Assembly (NCBI GenBank): GCA_017548045.1
Contig: JAFYNR010000016.1
Location: 56,307 to 120,306, forward strand
Source of the DNA: Clostridia bacterium
GTDB taxonomy: Bacteria; Bacillota; Clostridia; Oscillospirales; Acutalibacteraceae
Reading direction: 5' to 3'
DNA length: 64,000 nucleotides
Part shown: piece by piece, positions 42,444 to 50,188 of the stretch
Layout: each line of letters begins with the position of its first letter
How positions within the stretch are numbered: the stretch's first letter is position 1
Notes under the pieces: model-generated
Told to the model about the DNA's origin: nothing
What the model saw: the letters and a program-made list of their open reading frames with translations, nothing else
The model's database searches: none
Translations under genes and position numbers: made by a program

Positions 42444-43691
42444 ATGACCGTAATTGAATTTTTTGATTGGGAATCTCCCGTTGAAAATATGATAAGCACC
42501 TTGCTGTGTGCTCCCGACAAGGTGGTTTTTCTCGGTGACGGCAAGAAAAAGATTGACCGCATCAGCGAAAGCTACAAGGAGATTGCCAAGAACCGCGGAA
42601 TCAACGTTGAATTCTCGTCAAAGGCAATCAATAAAAATAACCTTATGTCAATAGTGAGTGCTATTGAAGAGGTGCTTGAAGAAAATGACGACTGCATTAT
42701 CGACCTCAGCGGCGGCGATGACCTTTCGCTGGTTGCGGTAGGCGTCGTCTATTGCGATAACGCCGATAAATTAAGGCTTCACCGCTTCAATATTACCAAC
42801 AGCACAATGACCGATTGCGATTCAGACGGAATTCTCTGCAATTCGGCACCCCTTGAGCTTACGGTTGAAGAAACCGTAAAGATTAACGGCGGCAGAATTG
42901 TTTACAGCAGCGAAAAACCCAACAGCACATACCCGTGGGATTTCACCGAAGAATTTATCGATGATATTTACGTTATGTGGTCACTGTGCAGGCAGAATCC
43001 TTCAGCCTGGAATTTCCAGCTCAGCATTATGGATAAGCTGAGAAGCTTTTATCTTGAATCCGACACTCTTTCGGTTTATATCAATTTTGCCGACGCAAAG
43101 GAAGTGCTTAACGAAAAAGGCGAAAAATGCGAATTCAAAACCGATTTTTACGTAAAGCTTTTTGACCTGGGTGTTATAGAAAATCTGAATATTACTCACG
43201 AAAGTATGAGCTTCACATTCAAAAACGAGCAGGTTATGAAATGTCTGACAAAAGCAGGTCAGATACTTGAACTTATTATCGCTCTCAAAGCCGCTGAGCT
43301 GACCGACGATGAAGGTAACCCCGTGTATTCAGACGTTATGACAGGTGTATTTATTGATTGGGACCGCGATATTCACGGCGAAGATGCCGCTGACGTCAGC
43401 AACGAAATCGACGTTATTCTTATGAAAGGTCTTACGCCCGTTTTCATTTCCTGCAAAAACGGTATGGTCAGAATGGATGAACTCTATAAGCTGTCCGTTG
43501 TTGCGGAAAAATTCGGCGGAAAATACGTGCGTAAGGTGCTTGCGGTAACGGAACTTGAAAAGATGGGCGAAAACGAGGCATATATCAGAGCACGCTGTGA
43601 TGCTATGGATATAAGAATTTTTGAAAATATTGATGAGATAAGTGAAGAAAAATTTAACAGCAAGCTGAGAAACCTCTGGTGTGCAAACTGA
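42444..43691 (+). CDS. Card1/Can2-like (DUF1887) CARF-domain nuclease
   Basis: Protein of 415 residues. The N-terminal part (about 1-140) looks like the CARF domain of Card1/VC1899: alternating strands (KVVFLGDG) and the loop DLSGGDDLSLVAVG (87-100), which corresponds to the ligand-binding G-G-T-K-type turn but reads GGDD. A linker winged-helix region (about 165-280) leads to a restriction-endonuclease-like C-terminal domain with SNEIDVILMKG (Glu321, Asp323) and VFISCKNG (Ser336, Lys338). In characterised family members this is a D...ExK site; here the Glu is Ser. Known relatives are cyclic-tetraadenylate-activated DNA/RNA nucleases of type III CRISPR systems. No cas gene or array is in this window. 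Confidence 0.8.
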   Translation: MTVIEFFDWESPVENMISTLLCAPDKVVFLGDGKKKIDRISESYKEIAKNRGINVEFSSKAINKNNLMSIVSAIEEVLEENDDCIIDLSGGDDLSLVAVGVVYCDNADKLRLHRFNITNSTMTDCDSDGILCNSAPLELTVEETVKINGGRIVYSSEKPNSTYPWDFTEEFIDDIYVMWSLCRQNPSAWNFQLSIMDKLRSFYLESDTLSVYINFADAKEVLNEKGEKCEFKTDFYVKLFDLGVIENLNITHESMSFTFKNEQVMKCLTKAGQILELIIALKAAELTDDEGNPVYSDVMTGVFIDWDRDIHGEDAADVSNEIDVILMKGLTPVFISCKNGMVRMDELYKLSVVAEKFGGKYVRKVLAVTELEKMGENEAYIRARCDAMDIRIFENIDEISEEKFNSKLRNLWCAN

Positions 43692-43696
43692 ACAAA

Positions 43697-43738
43697 AGGG
43701 ACTGTCTTATTAACCCAAGACAGTCCCTCTTATTTTTT
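43697..43738. terminator. intrinsic terminator after the CARF nuclease gene
   Basis: A 12-bp perfect stem, AGGGACTGTCTT with AAGACAGTCCCT around an 8-nt loop, is followed by CTTATTTTTT. The converging ispE gene ends within the T-run. Confidence 0.87.
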
Positions 43739-44600
43739 ATATTATCTTTGCGCCGTGATTTACAGGCTTTGTAATATACACATCATCGCAGATTTCCTTA
43801 AGCTTTCCGAAGCATTTTTCCGCATCCACCGCATTTTTGAAAATGCCGAAAACCGTGGGCCCGCTTCCGCTCATCTGACAAAGAGAAGCTCCGCATTCTC
43901 TCATTATCTTTTTGAATTCAACCCTCTCGGGCACCTCAATCACCTGCTCAAAAACATTGCCGGCATATCTGCATATGCCTTCAAAATCACCCTTTTCGCA
44001 GGCATCAAGCATACGCATACAGTCGGGTCTGTAAAGATGTGTGTTATCTGCCGCGGCATAGGCCTCTGCCGTGGAAACTCCCACCTCGGGCTTTGCAAGC
44101 ACGATAAAGCAAGCCTCAAGCTCCTTGAGAGGCGAAAGCACGCCGCCCGTGCTCTGGGAAAGCTGAGTGCCTCCCACAATGCAGAAGGGTACGTCACTGC
44201 CCACCTTAAGACCGATTTCGCAAAGCTGTCTTCGGGTGAAGCCTGTATCAAGCATAGAGTCAAGCCCCGTAATAACCGCAGCGGCATCCGCACTTCCGCC
44301 TGCAAGTCCTGCGGCAAAGGGTATATTCTTTTCGATATGTATTCTGAATGAAGGCTCAATGCCTGCGTATTCGCAGAATTTCTGCGCCGCTTTATATGCA
44401 ATATTCTTTTGGTCCGTGGGCAGTCTGCCGTCGGAGCAGGTCAGAAATATTCCCTTCTCCTCACAGGCTTCAACAGTAACCGTATCCGCAAGGTCAACGG
44501 ATTGCATAACCATAAACAGGCTGTGATAGCCGTTGTCGAGTCTGCCTATGATATCGAGAAAAAGATTGATTTTTGCAGGTGCATTAACCGTTATTTTCAT
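43737..44600 (-). CDS. ispE: 4-diphosphocytidyl-2-C-methyl-D-erythritol kinase
   Basis: GHMP kinase of about 287 residues in the MEP pathway. N-terminal VNAPAKINLFLDI, the ATP loop PFAAGLAGGSADAAA and the C-terminal block QMSGSGPTVFGIF are diagnostic. I use the second ATG (10 bases from AAAGGAG); the first ATG lies one base from that RBS. It is 15 bp behind the PHP phosphatase gene. dxs and ispA are also in the window. Confidence 0.94.
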   Translation of the reverse strand: MKITVNAPAKINLFLDIIGRLDNGYHSLFMVMQSVDLADTVTVEACEEKGIFLTCSDGRLPTDQKNIAYKAAQKFCEYAGIEPSFRIHIEKNIPFAAGLAGGSADAAAVITGLDSMLDTGFTRRQLCEIGLKVGSDVPFCIVGGTQLSQSTGGVLSPLKELEACFIVLAKPEVGVSTAEAYAAADNTHLYRPDCMRMLDACEKGDFEGICRYAGNVFEQVIEVPERVEFKKIMRECGASLCQMSGSGPTVFGIFKNAVDAEKCFGKLKEICDDVYITKPVNHGAKII

Positions 44601-44615
44601 ATCCGTCATACTCCT

Positions 44616-45434
44616 TTATTCAATGGGAATAAGCGTTGGTGTTCTGTCCTGATAAACCGCAACCATATCGAAGCCGCATCGAAGGGCAAGCTCATAGGCC
44701 TTGTCAATATCCGCACCCATATGCTCGGCAAAATGAGCATCGGAGCCAATGGTGATAAGCTCACCGCCAAGTGCCCTGTATCTTCTCAATATGCTTTCGT
44801 CGGGCGAGGTAGCGCCGATTTCTCTGCGAAGACCTGCCGTATTTATTTCAAGCGCTTTCTTGTTTTTTATAAGTTCAAGCAGAATTTCATCGATTATTCC
44901 GGAATATCTGCTCATATCAACCGTCCTGCCGTATCTTCCGACAATATAACGCAAAGGGTAGGTAAGATGTGCCAATGCATCAAATCCGCTCCACTGAGCA
45001 AGCTTCAGCTCCCATTCAAAATATTCGTCAAGCAGCTTAATATAATCAATGCTTTCATCGCTGAAATCCATATGGCAAAAATCCTGCTTTTCGGGAAGAT
45101 TGTGAATGGCACCGATAACAAAATCGTATTTCATCGTACTGAGAAGCTTTTCCGAAAGGGGTATATCGTAAACAGGCTGACCCAACTCCGCACCCACGCA
45201 AACTATCAGCTTGCCGCTGAAGGCGGAACGAGCCTTGGCTATCTCAAAAAAAGACTGGATTGCGGTACGGTTGAAGCTGCCTTTATGAAAGGCATCCATT
45301 TCAAGATGGTCGGTAAACGCAACCGCCCTCAGGCCATTCATATATGCCGTTTCGGCAAGAAACATGGTTGAATGATGTCCGTCAAAGGAATTATCGGTGT
45401 GAGTATGAAGGTCAATAATATTTTTGAAAGCCAT
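44616..45434 (-). CDS. PHP-domain histidinol-phosphatase-like protein
   Basis: About 272 residues. PHP metal sites are IIDLHTHTDNSFDG (motif I), AVAFTDHLE (II), VGAELGQ (Glu), GAIHNL and TIGSDAHFAEHMG (IV). This is the HisJ (HolPase) type, which dephosphorylates histidinol-phosphate, though many paralogs act on other phosphoesters and no his genes are nearby. The ATG follows GGGGGG by eight bases. It is cotranscribed with ispE. Confidence 0.85.
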   Translation of the reverse strand: MAFKNIIDLHTHTDNSFDGHHSTMFLAETAYMNGLRAVAFTDHLEMDAFHKGSFNRTAIQSFFEIAKARSAFSGKLIVCVGAELGQPVYDIPLSEKLLSTMKYDFVIGAIHNLPEKQDFCHMDFSDESIDYIKLLDEYFEWELKLAQWSGFDALAHLTYPLRYIVGRYGRTVDMSRYSGIIDEILLELIKNKKALEINTAGLRREIGATSPDESILRRYRALGGELITIGSDAHFAEHMGADIDKAYELALRCGFDMVAVYQDRTPTLIPIE

Positions 45435-45456
45435 ATCCGGCACCCCCCTTGCCCGT

Positions 45457-45485
45457 ATATAATATCACATTTTTTCCGATTGCAA
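45457..45485 (-). promoter_or_regulatory. promoter of the PHP phosphatase-ispE operon
   Basis: On the minus strand TTGCAA (45480-45485), a 17-bp spacer and TTATAT (45457-45462). Confidence 0.5.
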
Positions 45486-45505
45486 CAGTAAAATTCAAAA
45501 AAATA

Positions 45506-45534
45506 TTGTTAACGGGTCAAAAATATGGTAAAAT
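45506..45534 (+). promoter_or_regulatory. promoter of the rfbD gene
   Basis: TTGTTA (45506-45511), a 17-bp spacer and TAAAAT (45529-45534), about 29 bp upstream of the ATG. Confidence 0.65.
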
Positions 45535-45562
45535 ATCAAAAAAAGTAAAGGAATTTTCCGTT

Positions 45563-46405
45563 ATGAAAATAATTGTCACAGGCTCAAAGGGTCAGCTTGG
45601 CTCCGACGTTGTTACCCGTCTTTGCGAAATCGGCGCCGAGGCTGTTGAAGCAGACCTGTCCGAGCTTGATATAACCGACCCCGAAGCCGTTGAAGGCTTC
45701 ATTTCTCAAAGTAATGCAGACGGCGTTATTCACTGCGCCGCCTTCACCAACGTTGATGCCGCGGAAACGGAGCGTGAGCTTTGCAGAAAAATAAACGTTG
45801 ACGGCACCCGCAACATTGCACAAGCCTGCCGTAAGCAGGGAATAAAGCTGCTTTACATCAGCACGGATTACGTTTTCAGCGGTGAAGGTACGGAGCCTTT
45901 TGAGACGGATACCTTGCCGTCACCCTGCAATTATTACGGCGTAACCAAGCACGAGGGTGAAATTGCTGCAATGAACGAATGTGAACGATGCTTCGTTGTG
46001 AGAATATCCTGGGTATTCGGTGAAAACGGCAGAAATTTTGTCAAAACAATGCTCCGTCTTGCAAAAGAAAGGGCTGAAATCTCCGTTGTATGCGACCAGA
46101 TCGGCTCACCTACGTATACAAAAGACCTTGCAAAGCTTCTGTGCGAAATGATAAAAACCGAAAAATACGGTGTCTACCACGCCACCAACGAGGGCTTTTG
46201 CAGTTGGGCTGAGTTTGCAAAAACAGTTATGGAATATTCGGGTACGGATACCAAAATCCTTCCCATCGGCAGTGCGGAATATAAATCCGTTGCAGTCAGA
46301 CCGGCAAACTCCCGTCTTTCAAAAAAATCTCTTGATGAAAACGGCTTTGACCGCCTGCCCCGTTGGCAGGATGCACTCAAAAGATTTCTCAGCAATATAA
46401 ATTAG
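45563..46405 (+). CDS. rfbD: dTDP-4-dehydrorhamnose reductase
   Basis: Extended SDR of about 280 residues. The N-terminal cofactor motif is VTGSKGQLGSDV. The catalytic region shows YISTDYVFSGEG and YYGVTKHEGE (Y-x-x-x-K). C-terminal ATNEGFCSWAEFA and VRPANSRLSK are typical of RfbD/RmlD. It makes dTDP-L-rhamnose for cell-surface polymers. rfbA, B and C are not adjacent, so they must lie elsewhere. The start is the ATG after AAAGGA; the longer upstream frame crosses the promoter. Confidence 0.92.
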   Translation: MKIIVTGSKGQLGSDVVTRLCEIGAEAVEADLSELDITDPEAVEGFISQSNADGVIHCAAFTNVDAAETERELCRKINVDGTRNIAQACRKQGIKLLYISTDYVFSGEGTEPFETDTLPSPCNYYGVTKHEGEIAAMNECERCFVVRISWVFGENGRNFVKTMLRLAKERAEISVVCDQIGSPTYTKDLAKLLCEMIKTEKYGVYHATNEGFCSWAEFAKTVMEYSGTDTKILPIGSAEYKSVAVRPANSRLSKKSLDENGFDRLPRWQDALKRFLSNIN

Positions 46406-46412
46406 TTTAAGC

Positions 46413-46458
46413 AAACGGCATATCTGCAAATTCGGTCTTGTAAATATGCCGTTTTTCT
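46413..46458 (+). terminator. intrinsic terminator after rfbD
   Basis: An 11-bp stem, AAACGGCATAT with ATATGCCGTTT around a 20-nt loop, ends in TTTTTC. It overlaps the promoter of the next gene. Confidence 0.7.
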
Positions 46459-46466
46459 ATTATAAT
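46438..46466 (+). promoter_or_regulatory. promoter of the M23/G5 peptidase gene
   Basis: TTGTAA (46438-46443), a 17-bp spacer and consensus TATAAT (46461-46466), nested in the 3' half of the rfbD terminator. Confidence 0.72.
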
Positions 46467-46498
46467 ATACAGGATATTATGAAATTCGGAGCGTTTTA

Positions 46499-48550
46499 AT
46501 GAATAACGAAGAAAGAAAAGTTAATAACGCTGAAAATACAGAAGGCAAAAACAAATCGGCTCTTGATGAAATCGCAGACGGCTTTTATGACCTGTCCGAG
46601 CTTTATTCACAGCCTGCCCCCAAAAAAGCTCTTACCCGTGAGGAGGAGCTCAAACGCAGGGACGAAGAAAGACGTGCCCTTGAAATGCAGGCAATAAAGG
46701 AGGATATCGAGCGCAGATACGCTTTACAGCTTGAAACGGCTCAGAGCAAGGCTTCACCGAAAAAGAAGCCCTCGCCCGTCAAGGAAAAGGCGAAGGATTT
46801 TGACAGCCGTGAAACGGTAAAGGAAGAGCTGGAAAGAATCGACGGCATAATCAACGACGGTTCTCTGCACCTTTCCGAAGCGGAAGAAAAGCAGACGGAA
46901 GAAACCGTAAAGAAAGAAAAAAAGAAAAAGCAGAAAAAAGAACGCAAAAAAAAGGCAGCCGGGGATATCATCCTTGACACCGATGAGCTGAACCCCGTTT
47001 ACGCCCTTTTTTATAACTACGGCAATGCAATATGCACCGTGCTCAGTGCGGTTTTCGCGGCAGTTTTCGGGTTGATAAAAAAACCTTTTGCCGCTTTTTA
47101 CAAATTACTTTCAAGGTCTACGGAAAGCACAAAGCGCAAAACCGCAGTAAAGCTCAGAAACACCGTTAAGGAAGCGTCAAACTTCCGTAAAGAAATAAAA
47201 CACGCAGGTAAATCCATAAGGCGTGCCTTCAGAAAGCCCCTTTCCCTTCCGTCGGTGCTTTTCCGCTATTTCAGGCTTGCGGTGCACAGACACAGCGGTC
47301 TGCTGAAATCTGCGGCAAACATACTTTTACCCGTGGGTGCGCTGGCAATTCTGCTTATAACGATCAATTATTGGAGCAGTGCCACCTTTGCACTAGAGGT
47401 TATTTACAACGACAAAAGCATCGGATATATCAGCAACGAATCGGTATACGTTGAGGCAAAAAGCCTTGTTAAGGACCGTCTGACAGGCAGTGCGTATGCG
47501 GATAAATCAACGGTTGAAGCAACAGTTGCCGCATCGCCCAACCTTAACGCAAGCTACAACCTCAGCATCGTATCCGTTGATGAGCTTAACGATGCTCAGG
47601 CTATTTCAGATAAAATCATCGAAAATTCCGTTGACAACCTTACCAACGCCTGCGGTGTTTATATCGACGGCGAATTCATCTGCGCGGTCAAGAACGAAGC
47701 GGATGCCAAAACCGTATTCTATGACATTCTTGAACCCTACGAGGCGGATGCTGAGGCTAACGGCTATTCAATCGGCTTTGCGGAAAACATTGACTACGTT
47801 CAGGGTCTTTACCGCGACGATAACGACGTTATGTGGGAGGCTTCTCAGCTTGCCGAGGTTCTTGGCGGCGAGGAAAAGCTGGTAAGCATCAGAAAAATCG
47901 TTACCACAACCACCGTTCAGGATATCAAGTATGAAACCATCAAGAGGCGTGACGCTACCAAATACAGCGGATACAGACAGGTGCTTGTCAATGGTGTAAA
48001 CGGCAGTGAAAGAGTTATCAAAACCCAGATTTACATTGACGGTGTTCTGCAGGATACAGAGTATATTTACGAAACCATTACCGAACCCGTCTCAGAGGTT
48101 GTGGTAGTCGGTACACGCACCTCATACGGCGGCGTATACATCGGCGAGGCTTCGGACTCGGGCTTCTTATGGCCTGCACCCAGCTGTCACCGTGTAAGCT
48201 CACCTTACGGCTGGCGAAGCAGCGGCTGGCACAACGGCATTGACCTTGTCAAGGCAGGCGGCGGTGCATCGGGCACACCCGTTATCGCATCAAAAAGCGG
48301 CAGAGTTGAAGTTGTTCAGCGAAGCAGTTCGGGTTACGGCAATATGGTGCTTATCAATCACGGCGACGGCTACAAGACACGATATGCCCATATGATTAAA
48401 GGCTCAATCACCGTTTCCGTAGGCGATTACGTTGAAGCGGGTCAGACAATCGGCAAGGTAGGTTCAACGGGCAACTCCACGGGACCCCACCTTCACTTTG
48501 AGGTTATCCGCAACGGCGAAACCCAGAACCCCAAAAATTATATTTATTAA
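46499..48550 (+). CDS. membrane-anchored M23 peptidase with G5 domain
   Basis: Protein of 683 residues. Residues 1-272 are a long, highly charged, presumably cytoplasmic region with Lys/Glu coiled coil (about 44-150) and a hydrophobic stretch at 166-200. A transmembrane helix (about 273-292) follows, then a G5 domain (about 465-540: VTTTTVQDIKYETIKRRD onward). The C-terminal M23 lysostaphin-like domain has HNGIDLV, RYAH and GPHLHFEV, with the zinc ligands H-x-x-x-D and H-x-H present. It should cut peptidoglycan cross-links outside the cell. The unusually long N-terminal part may tie it to a cytoplasmic partner. Confidence 0.88.
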   Translation: MNNEERKVNNAENTEGKNKSALDEIADGFYDLSELYSQPAPKKALTREEELKRRDEERRALEMQAIKEDIERRYALQLETAQSKASPKKKPSPVKEKAKDFDSRETVKEELERIDGIINDGSLHLSEAEEKQTEETVKKEKKKKQKKERKKKAAGDIILDTDELNPVYALFYNYGNAICTVLSAVFAAVFGLIKKPFAAFYKLLSRSTESTKRKTAVKLRNTVKEASNFRKEIKHAGKSIRRAFRKPLSLPSVLFRYFRLAVHRHSGLLKSAANILLPVGALAILLITINYWSSATFALEVIYNDKSIGYISNESVYVEAKSLVKDRLTGSAYADKSTVEATVAASPNLNASYNLSIVSVDELNDAQAISDKIIENSVDNLTNACGVYIDGEFICAVKNEADAKTVFYDILEPYEADAEANGYSIGFAENIDYVQGLYRDDNDVMWEASQLAEVLGGEEKLVSIRKIVTTTTVQDIKYETIKRRDATKYSGYRQVLVNGVNGSERVIKTQIYIDGVLQDTEYIYETITEPVSEVVVVGTRTSYGGVYIGEASDSGFLWPAPSCHRVSSPYGWRSSGWHNGIDLVKAGGGASGTPVIASKSGRVEVVQRSSSGYGNMVLINHGDGYKTRYAHMIKGSITVSVGDYVEAGQTIGKVGSTGNSTGPHLHFEVIRNGETQNPKNYIY

Positions 48551-48556
48551 AGAAAG

Positions 48557-48596
48557 ACACCGCAGAGTGCAGATGCACAATGCGGTGTTATTTTTA
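48557..48596. terminator. terminator between the M23 peptidase and trmO genes
   Basis: ACACCGCA pairs with TGCGGTGT and an inner GTGC with GCAC; TTATTTTTATTT follows. It is shared by convergent genes. Confidence 0.72.
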
Positions 48597-49268
48597 TTTA
48601 ATCTGTTCTGCCGAAACAACAGCAAGTATGTTTTCGTCTACGATAAATCTTATGTTAAAACCTGCAAAGTCGATGCCGTATACTCTGTCGGGTTCATTCT
48701 GATAGCCCGGTCTGGGGTCCTGTGCAAGAACGGCTTTAAGGGCATTACGCTTATTTTCGGGTATCACGTCAATAATTCCGTGGGGAATTTCAACCGTCAG
48801 CCTGCCCTCTTTTTCGTCAAGAGCAAAGCCGTTGCTTGCCTCGGGACGGGAGTCAACGTAAGGCAGATAAGGCTTGATATCGTAAATGGGCGTGCCGTCA
48901 AGCAAATCCGCACCTGCCACACGGAGAACAACTCCGTATTTTTCTGTTTTCTCAGCGCCCAGAAGCTTTACGCTTGAAAGGCCCACGGGGTTGGGCCTGA
49001 ATGGTGAACGGGTTGCAAAAACACCCATTCTTTTGTTGCCTCCCAGCCTTGGCGGTCTTACGGTGGGGCTCCATTCCTTATCGACACACTCGGAAAACTG
49101 CCACAAAAGCCAGATGTGGGAATATTCTTCAATACCTCTGAGGGCTTCGGGTATGCGGTATTTGGGCTCAAATATGATTGTTGCTTCAAGCTCGTCAACA
49201 AGACCGCTCTGACGGGGAATACCGAATTTTGAAGTGAAATCGGTGTGAATATGTGCAATAATTTTCAT
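48594..49268 (-). CDS. trmO: tRNA (N6-threonylcarbamoyladenosine37-N6)-methyltransferase TrmO
   Basis: About 224 residues. Blocks FGIPRQSGLVDE, WLLWQFSE, RPPRLGGNKRMGVFATRSPFR (split: RPPRLGGNKRMGVF and ATRSPFRPNPVGLS), GADLLDGTPIYDIKPYLPY are diagnostic of the UPF0066/TsaA family. The enzyme adds a methyl to t6A37 of tRNA-Thr using SAM. The start is the ATG at 49268; upstream codons belong to the fold-back repeat region. It is monocistronic. Confidence 0.92.
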   Translation of the reverse strand: MKIIAHIHTDFTSKFGIPRQSGLVDELEATIIFEPKYRIPEALRGIEEYSHIWLLWQFSECVDKEWSPTVRPPRLGGNKRMGVFATRSPFRPNPVGLSSVKLLGAEKTEKYGVVLRVAGADLLDGTPIYDIKPYLPYVDSRPEASNGFALDEKEGRLTVEIPHGIIDVIPENKRNALKAVLAQDPRPGYQNEPDRVYGIDFAGFNIRFIVDENILAVVSAEQIK

Positions 49269-49295
49269 ATAAAACTCTTTTCTTCGGAAAGTATA

Positions 49296-49461
49296 CTTTT
49301 TGAAACGATAATCAATAAGGTTTTGCATCTGAAATGCAACAGATTGCGTGCAGTCGGGCATTTCTTCGATGCAGGCATACAGGCGTATGTCAAAGAGAAA
49401 AATGCCCGAATGTGCGTAATATTGTTGTATTTCAGACTTATAGGATTATCGTTTCAAAAAG
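49296..49461. repeat. 166-bp fold-back (MITE-like) element abutting the TetR gene
   Basis: Both ends carry the same 18-bp inverted sequence, CTTTTTGAAACGATAATC at 49296-49313 and its exact complement at 49444-49461. Internal parts also pair: TCTGAAATGCAACA with its complement (one mismatch), CGGGCATTT with AAATGCCCG, and a central CATAC/GTATG hairpin around AGGC. The whole element is one long imperfect palindrome. No target-site duplication is evident and no coding capacity is present. Its right end encodes the last six codons and stop of the TetR gene. Confidence 0.75.
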
Positions 49462-50010
49462 CACAGCCAAAAAGAAGTATTCGGCAATGGTTTCTGGCGA
49501 TTCACTCATATCGTTGTCAATCCACCATCTGACAGTTTCAGCAAAGGTTGAAACAATATGGTTTACCCAAAAGCTTTCGGGCAGCTTTGCACTTCTTTCC
49601 GACTCAAACATAGCCAGCCTGCTTTCAACAAGCTTTCTCAGATTTTGTTTGAAATACTGCAGAAACAATTCGTTATTCCTGCTCGAAAGCAGTTTAAGAA
49701 CGTTATTATCGTTTCTTTTCAGATGCTCAAGCAGGTGCAGAAAAACAGAATCGGGAGCATCACAGGTAAAAATATGATTGTGATTATTTTTTTCTTCGGT
49801 CATTTCATCAAAAATATGGCAGAATAATTCTTCGCACAGCTCCTTCAAAAGAAAATCCTTCGTTTCAAAGTGAGAATAAAAGGTTGCTCTGCCTATATCC
49901 GCCCTCTCAATTATCTCCCCTACGGTTATCTGCGCAAAATTCTTTTCAGAAAGCAGGTCGATAAACGCCGCGAATATCGCTTCTCTTGTTTTTCTTTGCC
50001 GTCTGTCCAT
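49438..50010 (-). CDS. TetR/AcrR-family transcriptional regulator
   Basis: About 190 residues. The N-terminal helix-turn-helix is RKTREAIFAAFIDLLSEKNF, continuing ITVGEIIERADIGRATFYSHF. The C-terminal ligand domain is divergent. GGGAGG lies five bases before the ATG at 50010. It is divergent from the CDF cation-efflux gene, with two TGTTCA/TGAACA palindromes between them, so it probably represses both. The last six residues and stop are encoded by the end of the fold-back element, so the original C-terminus may be altered. Confidence 0.88.
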   Translation of the reverse strand: MDRRQRKTREAIFAAFIDLLSEKNFAQITVGEIIERADIGRATFYSHFETKDFLLKELCEELFCHIFDEMTEEKNNHNHIFTCDAPDSVFLHLLEHLKRNDNNVLKLLSSRNNELFLQYFKQNLRKLVESRLAMFESERSAKLPESFWVNHIVSTFAETVRWWIDNDMSESPETIAEYFFLAVLFETIIL

Positions 50011-50053
50011 ATTACCTCCCGTTTTTACTTCGATAAAAGACATTTTTCCGAAA

Positions 50054-50071
50054 CTGTTCAGTAATGAACAG
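50054..50071. promoter_or_regulatory. candidate TetR operator 1
   Basis: Perfect palindrome CTGTTCA-GTAA-TGAACAG, located 44 bp upstream of the TetR start. Confidence 0.6.
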
Positions 50072-50122
50072 CAAAGCGGTATCGTATATTGATTACTGCT
50101 TGTGCCGTGGTACAATATAACC

Positions 50123-50136
50123 GAACAGGTTGTTCA
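50123..50136. promoter_or_regulatory. candidate TetR operator 2
   Basis: Inverted repeat GAACA-GGT-TGTTC followed by A, sharing the TGTTCA half-site with operator 1 and lying about 52 bp upstream of the CDF start. Confidence 0.55.
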
Positions 50137-50188
50137 GTATATAACTTATTGTACAACATAATCCGCAGAGTGTCAACAGGAGGTTTTT

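Noticed and set aside
44409-45371. 320-codon plus-strand open frame opposite ispE and the PHP gene
   Set aside because: Antisense shadow of two recognisable enzymes; no ribosome site and no family motif.
49462-50010. TetR gene as a pseudogene
   Set aside because: The HTH and the helical C-terminal domain are intact over about 184 residues; only the last six codons come from the fold-back element.
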